Of a DNA stretch of 64,000 nucleotides, positions 34,967 to 43,560 are shown one piece after another (position 1 is the stretch's first letter; every line of letters starts with the position of its first letter). The position numbers were made by a program, and so were the translations under genes. The stretch comes from VXYK01 sp965214565. GTDB taxonomy: Bacteria; Actinomycetota; Acidimicrobiia; Acidimicrobiales; Aldehydirespiratoraceae. The notes under the pieces are model-generated. The model was not told the DNA's origin and did not search any database. It worked only from the letters and a program-made list of their open reading frames with translations. The stretch is from assembly GCA_965214565.1 (NCBI GenBank), contig OZ243951.1, positions 1,860,001-1,924,000 of the forward strand. Reading direction: 5' to 3'.

Positions 34967-36051
34967 CAGATGATGACCACCGAACGCAGAACCTCGCCCC
35001 GTTCCATCTTGTGGAACGCCTCTTCCACACCGTCGAGTGAGATCGTCTCGGACACGAAGCCGTCGAGGTCGAGTCGGCCCTGACGGTAAAGGTCGACGAG
35101 CATCGGGAAGTCCCTGCTCGGCAGGCAGTCGCCGTACCAACTCGACTTGAGCGCCCCGCCACGACCGAAGACCTCCTGGAAGGGGAGTTCAATTCTCATC
35201 TCGGGTGTGGGGACGCCGACGAGCACGACCGTGCCAGCAAGGTCCCGGGCTTCGAAACACTGCCGGTACACCTCGGGCAGGCCGATGGCGTCGATGGTCA
35301 CGTCGGCACCGAAACCGCCGGTGTATTCCTGGATCTTCTCAACCGCGTCCTCTTCGCGGGAGTTGATCGTGTGGTTGGCACCGAAACCCTCGGCCAGTTC
35401 GAGCTTGCGGTCGTCGATGTCGACGGCGATGATCGTGGATGCGCCGGCCAGCCTCGAACCGGCGATGGCGGCGTTGCCGACGCCGCCGCAACCGAACACC
35501 GCGACGCTGTCGCCGCGGCCGACTCCGCCGGTGTTGATGGCCGCTCCGATACCTGCCATCACCCCGCAACCCAGCAGTCCCGCAGCGGCGGGGGAGGCGT
35601 CAGGATCGACTTTGGTGCACTGACCGGACGCCACGAGCGTCTTCTCCGCGAATGCACCGATACCGAGGGCGGGCGACAGTTCGGTGCCGTCGGTGAGCGT
35701 CATCTTCTGTCCGGCGTTGTGCGTGCTGAAACAGAGATGCGGCCTGCCGCGGTTGCATGACCGGCAGTCGCCGCACACTGCCCGCCAATTGAGGATCACG
35801 AAGTCACCGGGAGCGACTTCGGTCACCCCGTCCCCGACAGACTCGACGATACCGGAGGCCTCATGGCCCAGCAGGAACGGGAAGTCGTCGTTGATACCGC
35901 CCTCGCGATAGTGGAGGTCGGTGTGGCACACGCCGCACGCCTGTATCGCCACGACCGCCTCTCCCGGCCCGGGATCGGGGATCACGATGTCGGTCAACGT
36001 GACCGGCTCTCCAACCGCGGCTGAAATTACACCCTTGACCGTTTGTGGCAT
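34966..36051 (-). CDS. mscR: S-(hydroxymethyl)mycothiol dehydrogenase (mycothiol-dependent formaldehyde dehydrogenase)
   Basis: A 361-residue class III-type zinc alcohol dehydrogenase closely resembling MscR/AdhE2 of mycobacteria. Catalytic zinc ligands C39/C42 region (CGVCHTD) and H63-E64; structural zinc cysteines C93, C96, C99 and C107; NAD fold GCGGVG. It oxidises the spontaneous adduct of formaldehyde and mycothiol, and can also reduce S-nitrosomycothiol. This marks the organism as mycothiol-using. It would detoxify formaldehyde from O-demethylation such as the oxygenase in the inositol operon. Confidence 0.92.
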   Translation of the reverse strand: MPQTVKGVISAAVGEPVTLTDIVIPDPGPGEAVVAIQACGVCHTDLHYREGGINDDFPFLLGHEASGIVESVGDGVTEVAPGDFVILNWRAVCGDCRSCNRGRPHLCFSTHNAGQKMTLTDGTELSPALGIGAFAEKTLVASGQCTKVDPDASPAAAGLLGCGVMAGIGAAINTGGVGRGDSVAVFGCGGVGNAAIAGSRLAGASTIIAVDIDDRKLELAEGFGANHTINSREEDAVEKIQEYTGGFGADVTIDAIGLPEVYRQCFEARDLAGTVVLVGVPTPEMRIELPFQEVFGRGGALKSSWYGDCLPSRDFPMLVDLYRQGRLDLDGFVSETISLDGVEEAFHKMERGEVLRSVVII

Positions 36052-36140
36052 TGTTCCGTTCTCCCTGGTTCTGACCGTCTCGAACCCCTGACTCTAGCCC
36101 CGCGACCCAGATCAGTCGATCCCCGGGCGAGGCGGTGGCC

Positions 36141-36830
36141 TCAGGCAGTTTCGAAGGGGCCGCCGGATAGGAGGGTCTTGACCGTTTCGGGGTCGGCATC
36201 GACGACGTTGAGCGTCTCGGCGCGGCCCAGGGCCTCCAGGTCATCGAAGCTGAGGTCCGCCAGTTCATTGACGATCTCGTCGTAGCGCTCGAACAGCACG
36301 GTGTTGTCGGGGTCGAGGCCTGAGATGATCGCCATACCGGTGGGCTCCACGTCGACGGTCGTGACGGCCAGATCCTGCCGGTGACGACGCAACGCCACGA
36401 CCACCTTCCATACGTCGCCTGACCAGACCATGGTGGTCTGCTCCCGGGCCGACGTCGCCGCGTCGATCGGAAGACAGTCGTGTACCAGGATGATGCCGTC
36501 GGGTCTGCTGTGGCGTTCCACATTGGCCACGTCCCGCAGGGCCTGCTCGAAGAGGTGGAGTCCGTCGACGAAGGCCAGGTCGAGCGGACCTTCGAGCAGG
36601 CCCTGCAGGTCGGGATCGCTGAAGAAGTCATCGGAAGTCGCGGAGACGATAATGGCGTTGTCGGGAGGGTCCTCGACCATCGGCTCAGGGTCGACTCCAA
36701 CAGCGTGGGTCCCGGGGCTTAACAACCCCAGCGAATGACCCCTGTGGACCCCGACCTCCAGATAACGCCGAGGTTTGAGCGCATCATGGGCCAGACGCAA
36801 CAACCCGTAGTAGGTACTGATCTCGCCCAT
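36141..36830 (-). CDS. Class I SAM-dependent methyltransferase (Methyltransf_24 type)
   Basis: A 229-residue protein with the SAM-binding loop EVGVHRGHSLG, the acidic GVDPEP at the end of beta-2 and DLAFVDGLHLFEQ as in cephalosporin hydroxylase/Methyltransf_24 proteins. Partner gene upstream is a TylF-type methyltransferase one base apart, so both may modify one sugar or glycan. Start ATG at 36830. Confidence 0.8.
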   Translation of the reverse strand: MGEISTYYGLLRLAHDALKPRRYLEVGVHRGHSLGLLSPGTHAVGVDPEPMVEDPPDNAIIVSATSDDFFSDPDLQGLLEGPLDLAFVDGLHLFEQALRDVANVERHSRPDGIILVHDCLPIDAATSAREQTTMVWSGDVWKVVVALRRHRQDLAVTTVDVEPTGMAIISGLDPDNTVLFERYDEIVNELADLSFDDLEALGRAETLNVVDADPETVKTLLSGGPFETA

Positions 36831-36831
36831 G

Positions 36832-37692
36832 TCAGTTGCTGCGCCGCCAGTGGATGCCGGTCCAGTCGACAGGCACTATCTCGTCTGTGATGCCATGGGT
36901 CGCCCGGTAGTCGTCAACGGCCCTGCGGCAGGGTTCCCAGGCTCCGTAGTCGTCGACCAGCACATATCCTCCGACGCTCAGCTTGGGGTACAGCTCAGTC
37001 AGGGCATCGGTGGTTGATTCGTACAGGTCGCCGTCGAGCCTCAGGATCGCGAGCCGGTCGATCGGAGCGGTTGCCAGGGTGTCGGCGAACCAACCCTCGA
37101 GAAAACACACCCGCTCGTCGAGTAACCCGTAACGCCCAAAGTTGGCCCGGACTTCAGCAACCGATACCTGCAGGGCTTTCACCTGAGACAGGTCGTGGCC
37201 CTCATCGGCTGGGTATGCCTCGACATTGGGCGCGGGCAGACCGCTGAAACTGTCGGCGACCCAGACCCGCCGTTCGGTGTCTCCCCACGCCTCGAGCATC
37301 CCTTTCATCAGGATCGTCACCCCACCACGCCAAACGCCTGTCTCGATGAAGTCGCCTGGTACGCCTTGCGCCATCACCTGATCAATGCACCAACGGACGT
37401 CTGCGAGCCGCTGCCGCCCGACCATGGTCTCGGCGGTCGGCGGCCAGTCTTGGCCTTCGGCTCGAGCAGCGTGTCGGCCGCCAGTGGAGGTCAGACGCCA
37501 TCTGTTGGCTTTGAGGACTGACCGAAGCATGTCGGTGTCGCCCGGCCATTGCGAGAGATCGACGTCGTGGGTCTCCTCAGTCAGGAACAGCTCGCGGGTG
37601 AGGCACCCCATCAATAGGTCGACATACAGGTCACGCTGTCTTGACAGGTTCTCGGTCTCGTCGTCCGCCGTCGGATTTCGGCCGCTGGTCAC
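36832..37692 (-). CDS. TylF/MycF-family O-methyltransferase
   Basis: A 286-residue protein of the macrocin O-methyltransferase family: GDFIETGVWRGG (SAM loop), WVADSFSGLP, LRLDGDLYEST and GGYVLVDDYGAW with the metal-binding Asp residues. Such enzymes methylate sugars on macrolides or glycans. The GTG at 37692 overlaps the agmatinase stop (GTGA); a longer upstream frame is rejected. No macrolide genes are present, so a cell-surface or storage polysaccharide is more likely. Confidence 0.85.
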   Translation of the reverse strand: MTSGRNPTADDETENLSRQRDLYVDLLMGCLTRELFLTEETHDVDLSQWPGDTDMLRSVLKANRWRLTSTGGRHAARAEGQDWPPTAETMVGRQRLADVRWCIDQVMAQGVPGDFIETGVWRGGVTILMKGMLEAWGDTERRVWVADSFSGLPAPNVEAYPADEGHDLSQVKALQVSVAEVRANFGRYGLLDERVCFLEGWFADTLATAPIDRLAILRLDGDLYESTTDALTELYPKLSVGGYVLVDDYGAWEPCRRAVDDYRATHGITDEIVPVDWTGIHWRRSN

Positions 37693-38639
37693 TTCCGATA
37701 CTCGACCCCGGGCAGGACGCAGAGCATCTCGTAGAGCATGTTCGCGGCGGTCAGCGAAGTGGCTCCGCTGGCGTCGTAGACGGGAGCCACCTCCACAAGG
37801 TCGCAGCCCACCAGGTCCAGGCCGCGGCAACCACGGAGGATCTCAAGGGCTTGGATCGTGGTCAGGCCGGCGATCTCCGGCGTTCCCGTACCGGGGGCGA
37901 ACGACGGGTCGAGACCGTCGATGTCGAAGCTCAGATAAACCGGGCCGGCCCCGAGTTGGTCACGCACCTCCGCCATGAGCGGATCGAGGCTCTGATGCCA
38001 GCACTCCTCGACCTGCACCACCCGGAACCCCTGCTCCCGGGACCAGTCGAAATCATCGGCTGCGTAACCCGTGCCCCGCATCCCGATCTGCACGACACGC
38101 GGGCCGTCGAGCAGGCCCTCCTCGACGGCGCGGCGAAATGGCGTGCCGTGAGCGATCTTCTCGCCGAACATGGTGTCGTTGATGTCGGTGTGGGCGTCGA
38201 TGTGAACCAATCCCACAGGCCCGTGCTTGGCGGCCACTGCTCGAAGAATCGGCAGCACGATGGTGTGGTCGCCACCCATGGCGAGAGTCACGAGGTCATG
38301 CCGCAGCAGATCCTCGAAGTGCGCTGTGATCCGGCCGATCGAATCGGCCAAGTTGTAGGGGTTGGTGGCCACGTCGCCCACGTCGTCGATGCGCAGACTG
38401 TCGAAGGGTGCGGCCCGTGTGGCCATGTTGTATGGACGCAGCAGCACCGACTCCTCGCGGATCCCGCGGGGCCCGAACCTGGCACCGGGCCGGTTCGAGG
38501 TACCGATGTCGAAGGGCACCCCAACCACGGCAACATCCAGATCCTCAGGCGACGATGTTGCCGGTAGCCGCATGAACGTGGTGATACCCCCGAAACGCGG
38601 CATTTCGTTGCCTCCAAGCGGCTGAGGGTTGTCGCTCAT
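37689..38639 (-). CDS. Agmatinase/guanidinobutyrase-family ureohydrolase
   Basis: A 316-residue binuclear manganese ureohydrolase. Metal ligands: H125 (GGDHT), D148, H150 and D152 (DAHTD), and D239, D241 (FDIDGLDP). It removes urea from agmatine or a related guanidino compound; the exact substrate is not readable. The ATG at 38639 follows AGGAAG; the longer upstream frame to 38939 enters the rhomboid gene region on the other strand. Its downstream methyltransferases are co-transcribed by overlap. Confidence 0.88.
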   Translation of the reverse strand: MSDNPQPLGGNEMPRFGGITTFMRLPATSSPEDLDVAVVGVPFDIGTSNRPGARFGPRGIREESVLLRPYNMATRAAPFDSLRIDDVGDVATNPYNLADSIGRITAHFEDLLRHDLVTLAMGGDHTIVLPILRAVAAKHGPVGLVHIDAHTDINDTMFGEKIAHGTPFRRAVEEGLLDGPRVVQIGMRGTGYAADDFDWSREQGFRVVQVEECWHQSLDPLMAEVRDQLGAGPVYLSFDIDGLDPSFAPGTGTPEIAGLTTIQALEILRGCRGLDLVGCDLVEVAPVYDASGATSLTAANMLYEMLCVLPGVEYRK

Positions 38640-38718
38640 CTTCGTCTTCCTGCTGGTTGTTGCCCCGGTAGCGGACAACTTAGCGAAATTCCACTGCGAG
38701 ACGCATCTACGATGAGGC

Positions 38719-39360
38719 ATGGCCGAATCCGCAGAACCGAGGCGCTCGTTCTGGCGACTGCTGTGGACACCGGTCGGTCTGTTGGTCCTGGCACTGGCCG
38801 TGATGTGGGGAATCGAGATCGTCGACACGCTCGCGCTCGACGACCGGCTCCAGGGTAATGGCATCCATCCCCGGCGCTGGAACGGGATCGACGGCATCGC
38901 CTTCGCACCGTTCCTCCATTCAGACTTCGGCCACGTCACCTCGAACTCGCTGCCTCTACTGATTCTCGGAGGGCTGGTCGCGGTGCGGGGGATGCGCTAC
39001 TGGGCGTGGGTGACCGTGACGGTGATGGTCGTCGGGGGCGCTCTGACCTGGGCGCTTGCAGGATTCGGCAACCACATCGGCGCCAGCGGGGTGGTGTTCG
39101 GGTACCTCGGTGCGCTCCTCGCCGCGGCGGTCTTTGAACGCCGCGTCCGGACATTGGCCTCAGCGCTGTTGGTGATCATGCTCTACGGCGGGTTGGTGGC
39201 CGGGATCGTGCCCCAGGACTTCATCTCGTGGGAGGGTCACCTGTTCGGCATGCTGGGCGGGGTCATCGCGGCCAAGGCAATGGCCGAACCGCGCCGCCCG
39301 CAGGTTGTGGAGCCCGAGCGCATCGAACCCTGGGAACTCGACGAACCGTGGCTCGATTGA
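38719..39360 (+). CDS. Rhomboid-family intramembrane serine protease
   Basis: A 213-residue membrane protein with about six hydrophobic segments, HSDFGHVTSN (67-76), the catalytic serine in GASG (S123) and catalytic His in WEGHLFG (H174). Cleaves transmembrane substrates in the membrane; substrate unknown. A short charged tail follows the last helix. Divergent from the agmatinase gene. Confidence 0.9.
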   Translation: MAESAEPRRSFWRLLWTPVGLLVLALAVMWGIEIVDTLALDDRLQGNGIHPRRWNGIDGIAFAPFLHSDFGHVTSNSLPLLILGGLVAVRGMRYWAWVTVTVMVVGGALTWALAGFGNHIGASGVVFGYLGALLAAAVFERRVRTLASALLVIMLYGGLVAGIVPQDFISWEGHLFGMLGGVIAAKAMAEPRRPQVVEPERIEPWELDEPWLD

Positions 39361-39451
39361 ACGCTCCATGGCAAATCGCTCTCCCGCCTGAGGCAATTTC
39401 ACGAATGCAGGGCAGGATGAACGCTTCAGTCAACAGAGTCAGGACCCAGAC

Positions 39452-40318
39452 ATGAAATTCGGACTGGCGTTTGCCAATGTCATGCACTTCGGTACCGGCG
39501 AGGGTGCCAAGGTGATCGGCCAAGCCGCGGAAGCAGCTGGCTTCGAATCGGTGTGGACCGTCGAACACATAATTTACCCCGAGGGGTACGAGTCGACCTA
39601 CCCCTACGACGAGAGCGGGAAGATGCCTGGGACTGGCGAGAACCCGATGCCCGATCCTTTGATCTGGCTCGGGTTCGTGGCCGCTCACACCACCAGCCTG
39701 CGTCTCGCCACCGGCATCTCCCTGCTGCCCGAGCGCAGCCCGGTCATCTATGCCAAGGAGGTGGCCACACTCGACAGCATGTCGGGCGGGCGGGTCGAGC
39801 TGGGCATCGGTATCGGCTGGCTCAAAGAAGAGTTCAAAGCGGTGGGCGTTCCTTGGCCGCGGCGCGGGCCTCGTACCGAGGAGTACATGGAGGTGATGCG
39901 GGCTCTGTGGGCTGACGATGCGGTGTCGTTCGACGGGGAGTTCGTGAGCTTCGATCCGATCTCCTGCAACCCCAAACCGGCCAACGGATCCGTGCCGATC
40001 CACATTGGCGGGCACAGCCGCGCCGCCGCCGAAAGGGCCGGCAGGGTCGGTGACGGGTTCTGGCCGGCCAAGGGCGACTTGCCGGAGTTGTTCGACATAG
40101 CGCGCCAGACAGCGGCAGACCGCGGCCGTGATCCCGATGCCGTCGAGTTGACCGGTCAGCACCCTGGCATATTCGGTGATGATCCGACTGCTGCTGTCGA
40201 GGAGTTGGCCTCCTGGGGTGCGAGCCGCATGATCGTCCCCTCCTTCCTGTTCATGAACGACACAGCCGATGCGCTTGCCGCGTGGGGCGACAAGGTCATT
40301 GCCCGCTCTTCGAGTTGA
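39452..40318 (+). CDS. LLM-class flavin/F420-dependent oxidoreductase
   Basis: A 288-residue luciferase-like monooxygenase of the Rv-type LLM/TIGR03619 group. VWTVEHI, LATGISLLPERSP and LGIGIGWLKEEF are typical. In Actinobacteria this group often uses F420. Followed after 14 bases by the tandem CoA-transferase, so probably co-transcribed. Substrate unknown. Start ATG at 39452. Confidence 0.88.
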   Translation: MKFGLAFANVMHFGTGEGAKVIGQAAEAAGFESVWTVEHIIYPEGYESTYPYDESGKMPGTGENPMPDPLIWLGFVAAHTTSLRLATGISLLPERSPVIYAKEVATLDSMSGGRVELGIGIGWLKEEFKAVGVPWPRRGPRTEEYMEVMRALWADDAVSFDGEFVSFDPISCNPKPANGSVPIHIGGHSRAAAERAGRVGDGFWPAKGDLPELFDIARQTAADRGRDPDAVELTGQHPGIFGDDPTAAVEELASWGASRMIVPSFLFMNDTADALAAWGDKVIARSSS

Positions 40319-40332
40319 GCTGAACCGGTGAC

Positions 40333-42660
40333 GTGATTCTGCGAGATGTCCGCGTTGCCGACCTCAGCGACGGTATCGCCGGCTCGTACCTGTCGCGTCT
40401 GTTCGCTGATGCGGGCGCCGACGTCATCCGGGTCGAGTCCGAGGCGGGTGCCGAGCTGCGCCGACGCAGCGAGGTCCCGGTGGCGGAGGACGCGCACGGC
40501 CCGTTGTTCTCGTTTCTGGCTGCGGGGACCCGCTCGGTGGTGGGTGGACTGGGCGAGAATGCCGTGGAGGCGCTGCTCGCCGACTCCGACCTGATCGTCG
40601 TTGACCACACGGTCACGCCGGCGGTTGTGGCCGGCATCGAGGCTCGCCACCGGTTCGGAGTGATCACCTCGATTCGGCCCTACGGGCTGGCCGGGCCGTG
40701 GGCTGAGCGCTCGCTCAACGAGTTTCTGGTTCAGGCCGACACCGGCTCGATCAGTTGCCGCGGTCATGTCTCGTTGTCTCCGTACATGGCCGGGGGTGAC
40801 GTGTTCGAGTGGATGGCGGCGTGTTACGCGGCCCCGCCCTCACTGGCGGCGATCGACCGGGCTCGCCGCAGCGGTCGAGGCGAGGTGGTCGATGTTTCGA
40901 TCGCTGAGTCGTCGGCGTTGGCAGCGTCCACCTTCGCGGATCTGTCCCAGCAGATGTCGGGACGGACCGAACTGCCGACGCGCTCGATCGAGACCCCTTC
41001 GATTGAACGTGCCCGTGACGGCTGGGTGGGTTTCAACACCAACACGCGTCAGCAGTTCCAGGGTTTCTGCCTGATGATTGAACGGCCCGACCTGATGGAC
41101 AGCGAATGGGGCGACCTCCGTACCCGCACTGCCCGCCTCGATGAGTGGTCGGCGATCGTCGACGAATGGATGGCCGAGCACTCGGTTGCCGAGATCGTGG
41201 ATCTGGCCTCGGAGCTGAGAGTGCCGGTGGCGCGAGTCAACGACGGGGCCGGGGTGCTCAGTGAGGAGCACCTGGTTGCGCGGGGATTCTTTGCGGCCAC
41301 CGCAGAGGGCTTTGAAGCCCCGAGGTCGCCGCGAATAATCGACGGCGAACGCCCGCCGGTCCCTGGCCCCGCGCCGGCGATCGGTGAACACACCGGACGG
41401 ATCGAGTCGCGGTCCCGCCCCGCACCCACTGCGAACGCGCCTGCAGACTCGGACGCTCGACCTCTCGCGGGGATTCGGGTGATCGATCTCACAAGCTGGT
41501 GGGCGGGCCCGTGCGCGACGCAGGCCATGGCGGCGCTGGGAGCCGACGTGATCCATGTCGAGTCGGTCACCCGGCCCGACGGAATGCGGCTCACCGGCAT
41601 GATGTTCGGCAAGGAGCGTTGGTGGGAGTGGGGGCACATGTTCCTCGCCGTAAACCACGACAAACGCGGCTTGACCCTCGATCTCAACGATACCCGAGGT
41701 CGGGAACTGCTGCTGCGTCTGGTGGACGACGCGGACGTGGTTGTCGAGAACTTCAGTCCACGGGTGATCGAGGCGTTCGGTCTTGGCTGGGAAGAACTGC
41801 GGGCACGCAACTCGCGGCTGGTGATGGTTCGAATGCCCGCGTTCGGGCTCGACGGCCCATGGCGTGAACGGGTCGGCTTCGCGCAGACCATGGAGCAGAT
41901 GTCGGGGATGGCCTGGCTGACCGGTCACGAGGCCGATCAGCCCCGCATCCCCCGCGGGCCGTGCGACCCTATAGCGGGCATGCACGGTTGCTTCGCTGCG
42001 CTCTTGGGACTTCGCAAGCGAAACGCCACCGGCGAGGGTGTCTTCATCGAGTCGGCGATGGTTGAGGGAGCTGTCAACTGTGCGGCGGAGCTGATCGTGG
42101 AGCACTCCGCGAACGGGGTGAGGTTGAACCGGCTCGGCAACCGCAGTCGTTTCGCCGCCCCCCAGGGCATCTATGAGACCGCTGATCCGGACCAGTGGTT
42201 GGCGGTCTGTTGTGACAGCGACGAGGCGTGGACGCCGCTGGCGGAAATCATCGGAGTGGACGCGGCCGATTATTCGACCCTCGAGGATCGCCAAGCTGCC
42301 CACGATGAACTGGACCGGCACATGTCCCGCTGGGCTGCGCGTCGGAGCCTGCAAGGGGCTGTAGACGAACTGGCGAGAGCGGGTGTGGGAGCGGTCGCCT
42401 GCCGCAACCATGCGGAGTTGCGCTTCCACCCCCAGTTCGAGGCTCGCGGCTTCTACGAGTTGGTCGAGCACCGCGAGGTCGGAACGCACTACATGCCCGC
42501 CCAGCCGTACCGGATGCGGGGCATCGAACGCTGGATCACCAACGCGACGCCCACATTGGGGCAGCACAATCACGAGATCCTGACTGAACTGGGCCTGAGC
42601 GCCTCAGAGATCGCGTCTCTGGAGGAGTCTGGAGTGACAGGCACCGTTCCGGTGCTGTAA
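40333..42660 (+). CDS. Tandem-fused CaiB/BaiF family (class III) CoA-transferase
   Basis: A 775-residue protein made of two class III CoA-transferase domains (about 1-370 and 380-775). The first begins VRVADLSDGIAGSYLSRLFADAGADV and the second GIRVIDLTSWWAGPCATQAMAALGADVI, the same family start. Each half keeps a conserved Asp (GGDVFEW; CDPIAG). Tandem fusions are seen in Actinobacteria and may form an internal dimer. Moves CoA between acids, possibly bile-acid, steroid or carnitine-like. The GTG start at 40333 is in a GTGA context. Confidence 0.9.
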   Translation: MILRDVRVADLSDGIAGSYLSRLFADAGADVIRVESEAGAELRRRSEVPVAEDAHGPLFSFLAAGTRSVVGGLGENAVEALLADSDLIVVDHTVTPAVVAGIEARHRFGVITSIRPYGLAGPWAERSLNEFLVQADTGSISCRGHVSLSPYMAGGDVFEWMAACYAAPPSLAAIDRARRSGRGEVVDVSIAESSALAASTFADLSQQMSGRTELPTRSIETPSIERARDGWVGFNTNTRQQFQGFCLMIERPDLMDSEWGDLRTRTARLDEWSAIVDEWMAEHSVAEIVDLASELRVPVARVNDGAGVLSEEHLVARGFFAATAEGFEAPRSPRIIDGERPPVPGPAPAIGEHTGRIESRSRPAPTANAPADSDARPLAGIRVIDLTSWWAGPCATQAMAALGADVIHVESVTRPDGMRLTGMMFGKERWWEWGHMFLAVNHDKRGLTLDLNDTRGRELLLRLVDDADVVVENFSPRVIEAFGLGWEELRARNSRLVMVRMPAFGLDGPWRERVGFAQTMEQMSGMAWLTGHEADQPRIPRGPCDPIAGMHGCFAALLGLRKRNATGEGVFIESAMVEGAVNCAAELIVEHSANGVRLNRLGNRSRFAAPQGIYETADPDQWLAVCCDSDEAWTPLAEIIGVDAADYSTLEDRQAAHDELDRHMSRWAARRSLQGAVDELARAGVGAVACRNHAELRFHPQFEARGFYELVEHREVGTHYMPAQPYRMRGIERWITNATPTLGQHNHEILTELGLSASEIASLEESGVTGTVPVL

Positions 42661-42708
42661 TCGCTTTCTCAGGCACAACTGTCGGCGTCGTCTGTCAAAC
42701 TGTTGTCG

Positions 42709-43503
42709 ATGGCTGCAGATGACGAGCAACAGGGTTCGAACGACGACCAGACGCACAACCACGCGCACGCCCACGGTCACGACCATGACCACGACCACCC
42801 GCACGGCTATTGGGTGCATCGCCACCGCGATGTGCAGGGAGGTGAGGCCCGGGCCGCCGTCTTCGGGTTCAGCGACGGGTTGGTGTCCAACGTCGCTCTC
42901 ATCATCGGCATCACGGGTGCATCGGCTGACGGGTCGCTGGTGCGACTCGCGGGCATCAGCGGACTCTTGGCGGGCGCGATCTCAATGGCGGCGGGGGAAT
43001 GGGTCTCGATCCGTGCGCACAACGAACTCGTCGAGAGAGAACTCGCCATCGAGCGAAAGTCGTTGGAAGAGAATCCCAAGGCGGAGATCCGAGAACTCAC
43101 CGCCATCTACCGGGAGCGGGGATTGAAGCCCGAGAGCGCCGAGAAGCTTGCCAGCGAGATAATGGCGGATCCTGAAGTCGCCCTGGATGTGCACGCACGC
43201 GAAGAACTCGGCGTGGACCCCGAGGGCGCCGGCAGTCCCCTGCGGGTGGCGTTGTCGTCGTTCGCAGCTTTCGCGACGGGCGCTTTCGTGCCGCTGTTTC
43301 CGTGGCTGTTCGCCGAGGGGACGGGCGCTGCCATCGCCTCGGTTGTGTTGGCTGTTGTCGCCGCGACGCTGGCGGGGGTTGCGCTGGCGGTCTTCACCGG
43401 GCGTTCCAAGGTCCGCACCGCTTTGCGTCAGGTTCTGGTGGCGGCAGGCGCTTGCGGTGCGACGTTTCTGATCGGTTCGCTGTTGGGTGTGTCTGTGACG
43501 TAG
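42709..43503 (+). CDS. VIT1/CCC1-family iron/manganese transporter with His-rich N terminus
   Basis: A 264-residue membrane protein. The N-terminal tail carries about ten histidines in HNHAHAHGHDHDHDHPHG, then GFSDGLVSNVALI, typical of VIT transporters, a charged loop of about 80 residues, and three hydrophobic segments. Likely exports or stores Fe2+ or Mn2+; the His tail would bind metal. ATG at 42709; a TTG at 42703 is an alternative. Confidence 0.9.
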   Translation: MAADDEQQGSNDDQTHNHAHAHGHDHDHDHPHGYWVHRHRDVQGGEARAAVFGFSDGLVSNVALIIGITGASADGSLVRLAGISGLLAGAISMAAGEWVSIRAHNELVERELAIERKSLEENPKAEIRELTAIYRERGLKPESAEKLASEIMADPEVALDVHAREELGVDPEGAGSPLRVALSSFAAFATGAFVPLFPWLFAEGTGAAIASVVLAVVAATLAGVALAVFTGRSKVRTALRQVLVAAGACGATFLIGSLLGVSVT

Positions 43504-43560
43504 AGAGTCCGCAACAGTGGGTTTGCGTCCGGTTTGTTGGGCCTCGTAGCTTTCGGACCG

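Noticed and set aside
40840..42573. 577-codon minus-strand open frame opposite the tandem CoA-transferase
   Set aside because: Antisense shadow rich in His and Arg with no family signature.
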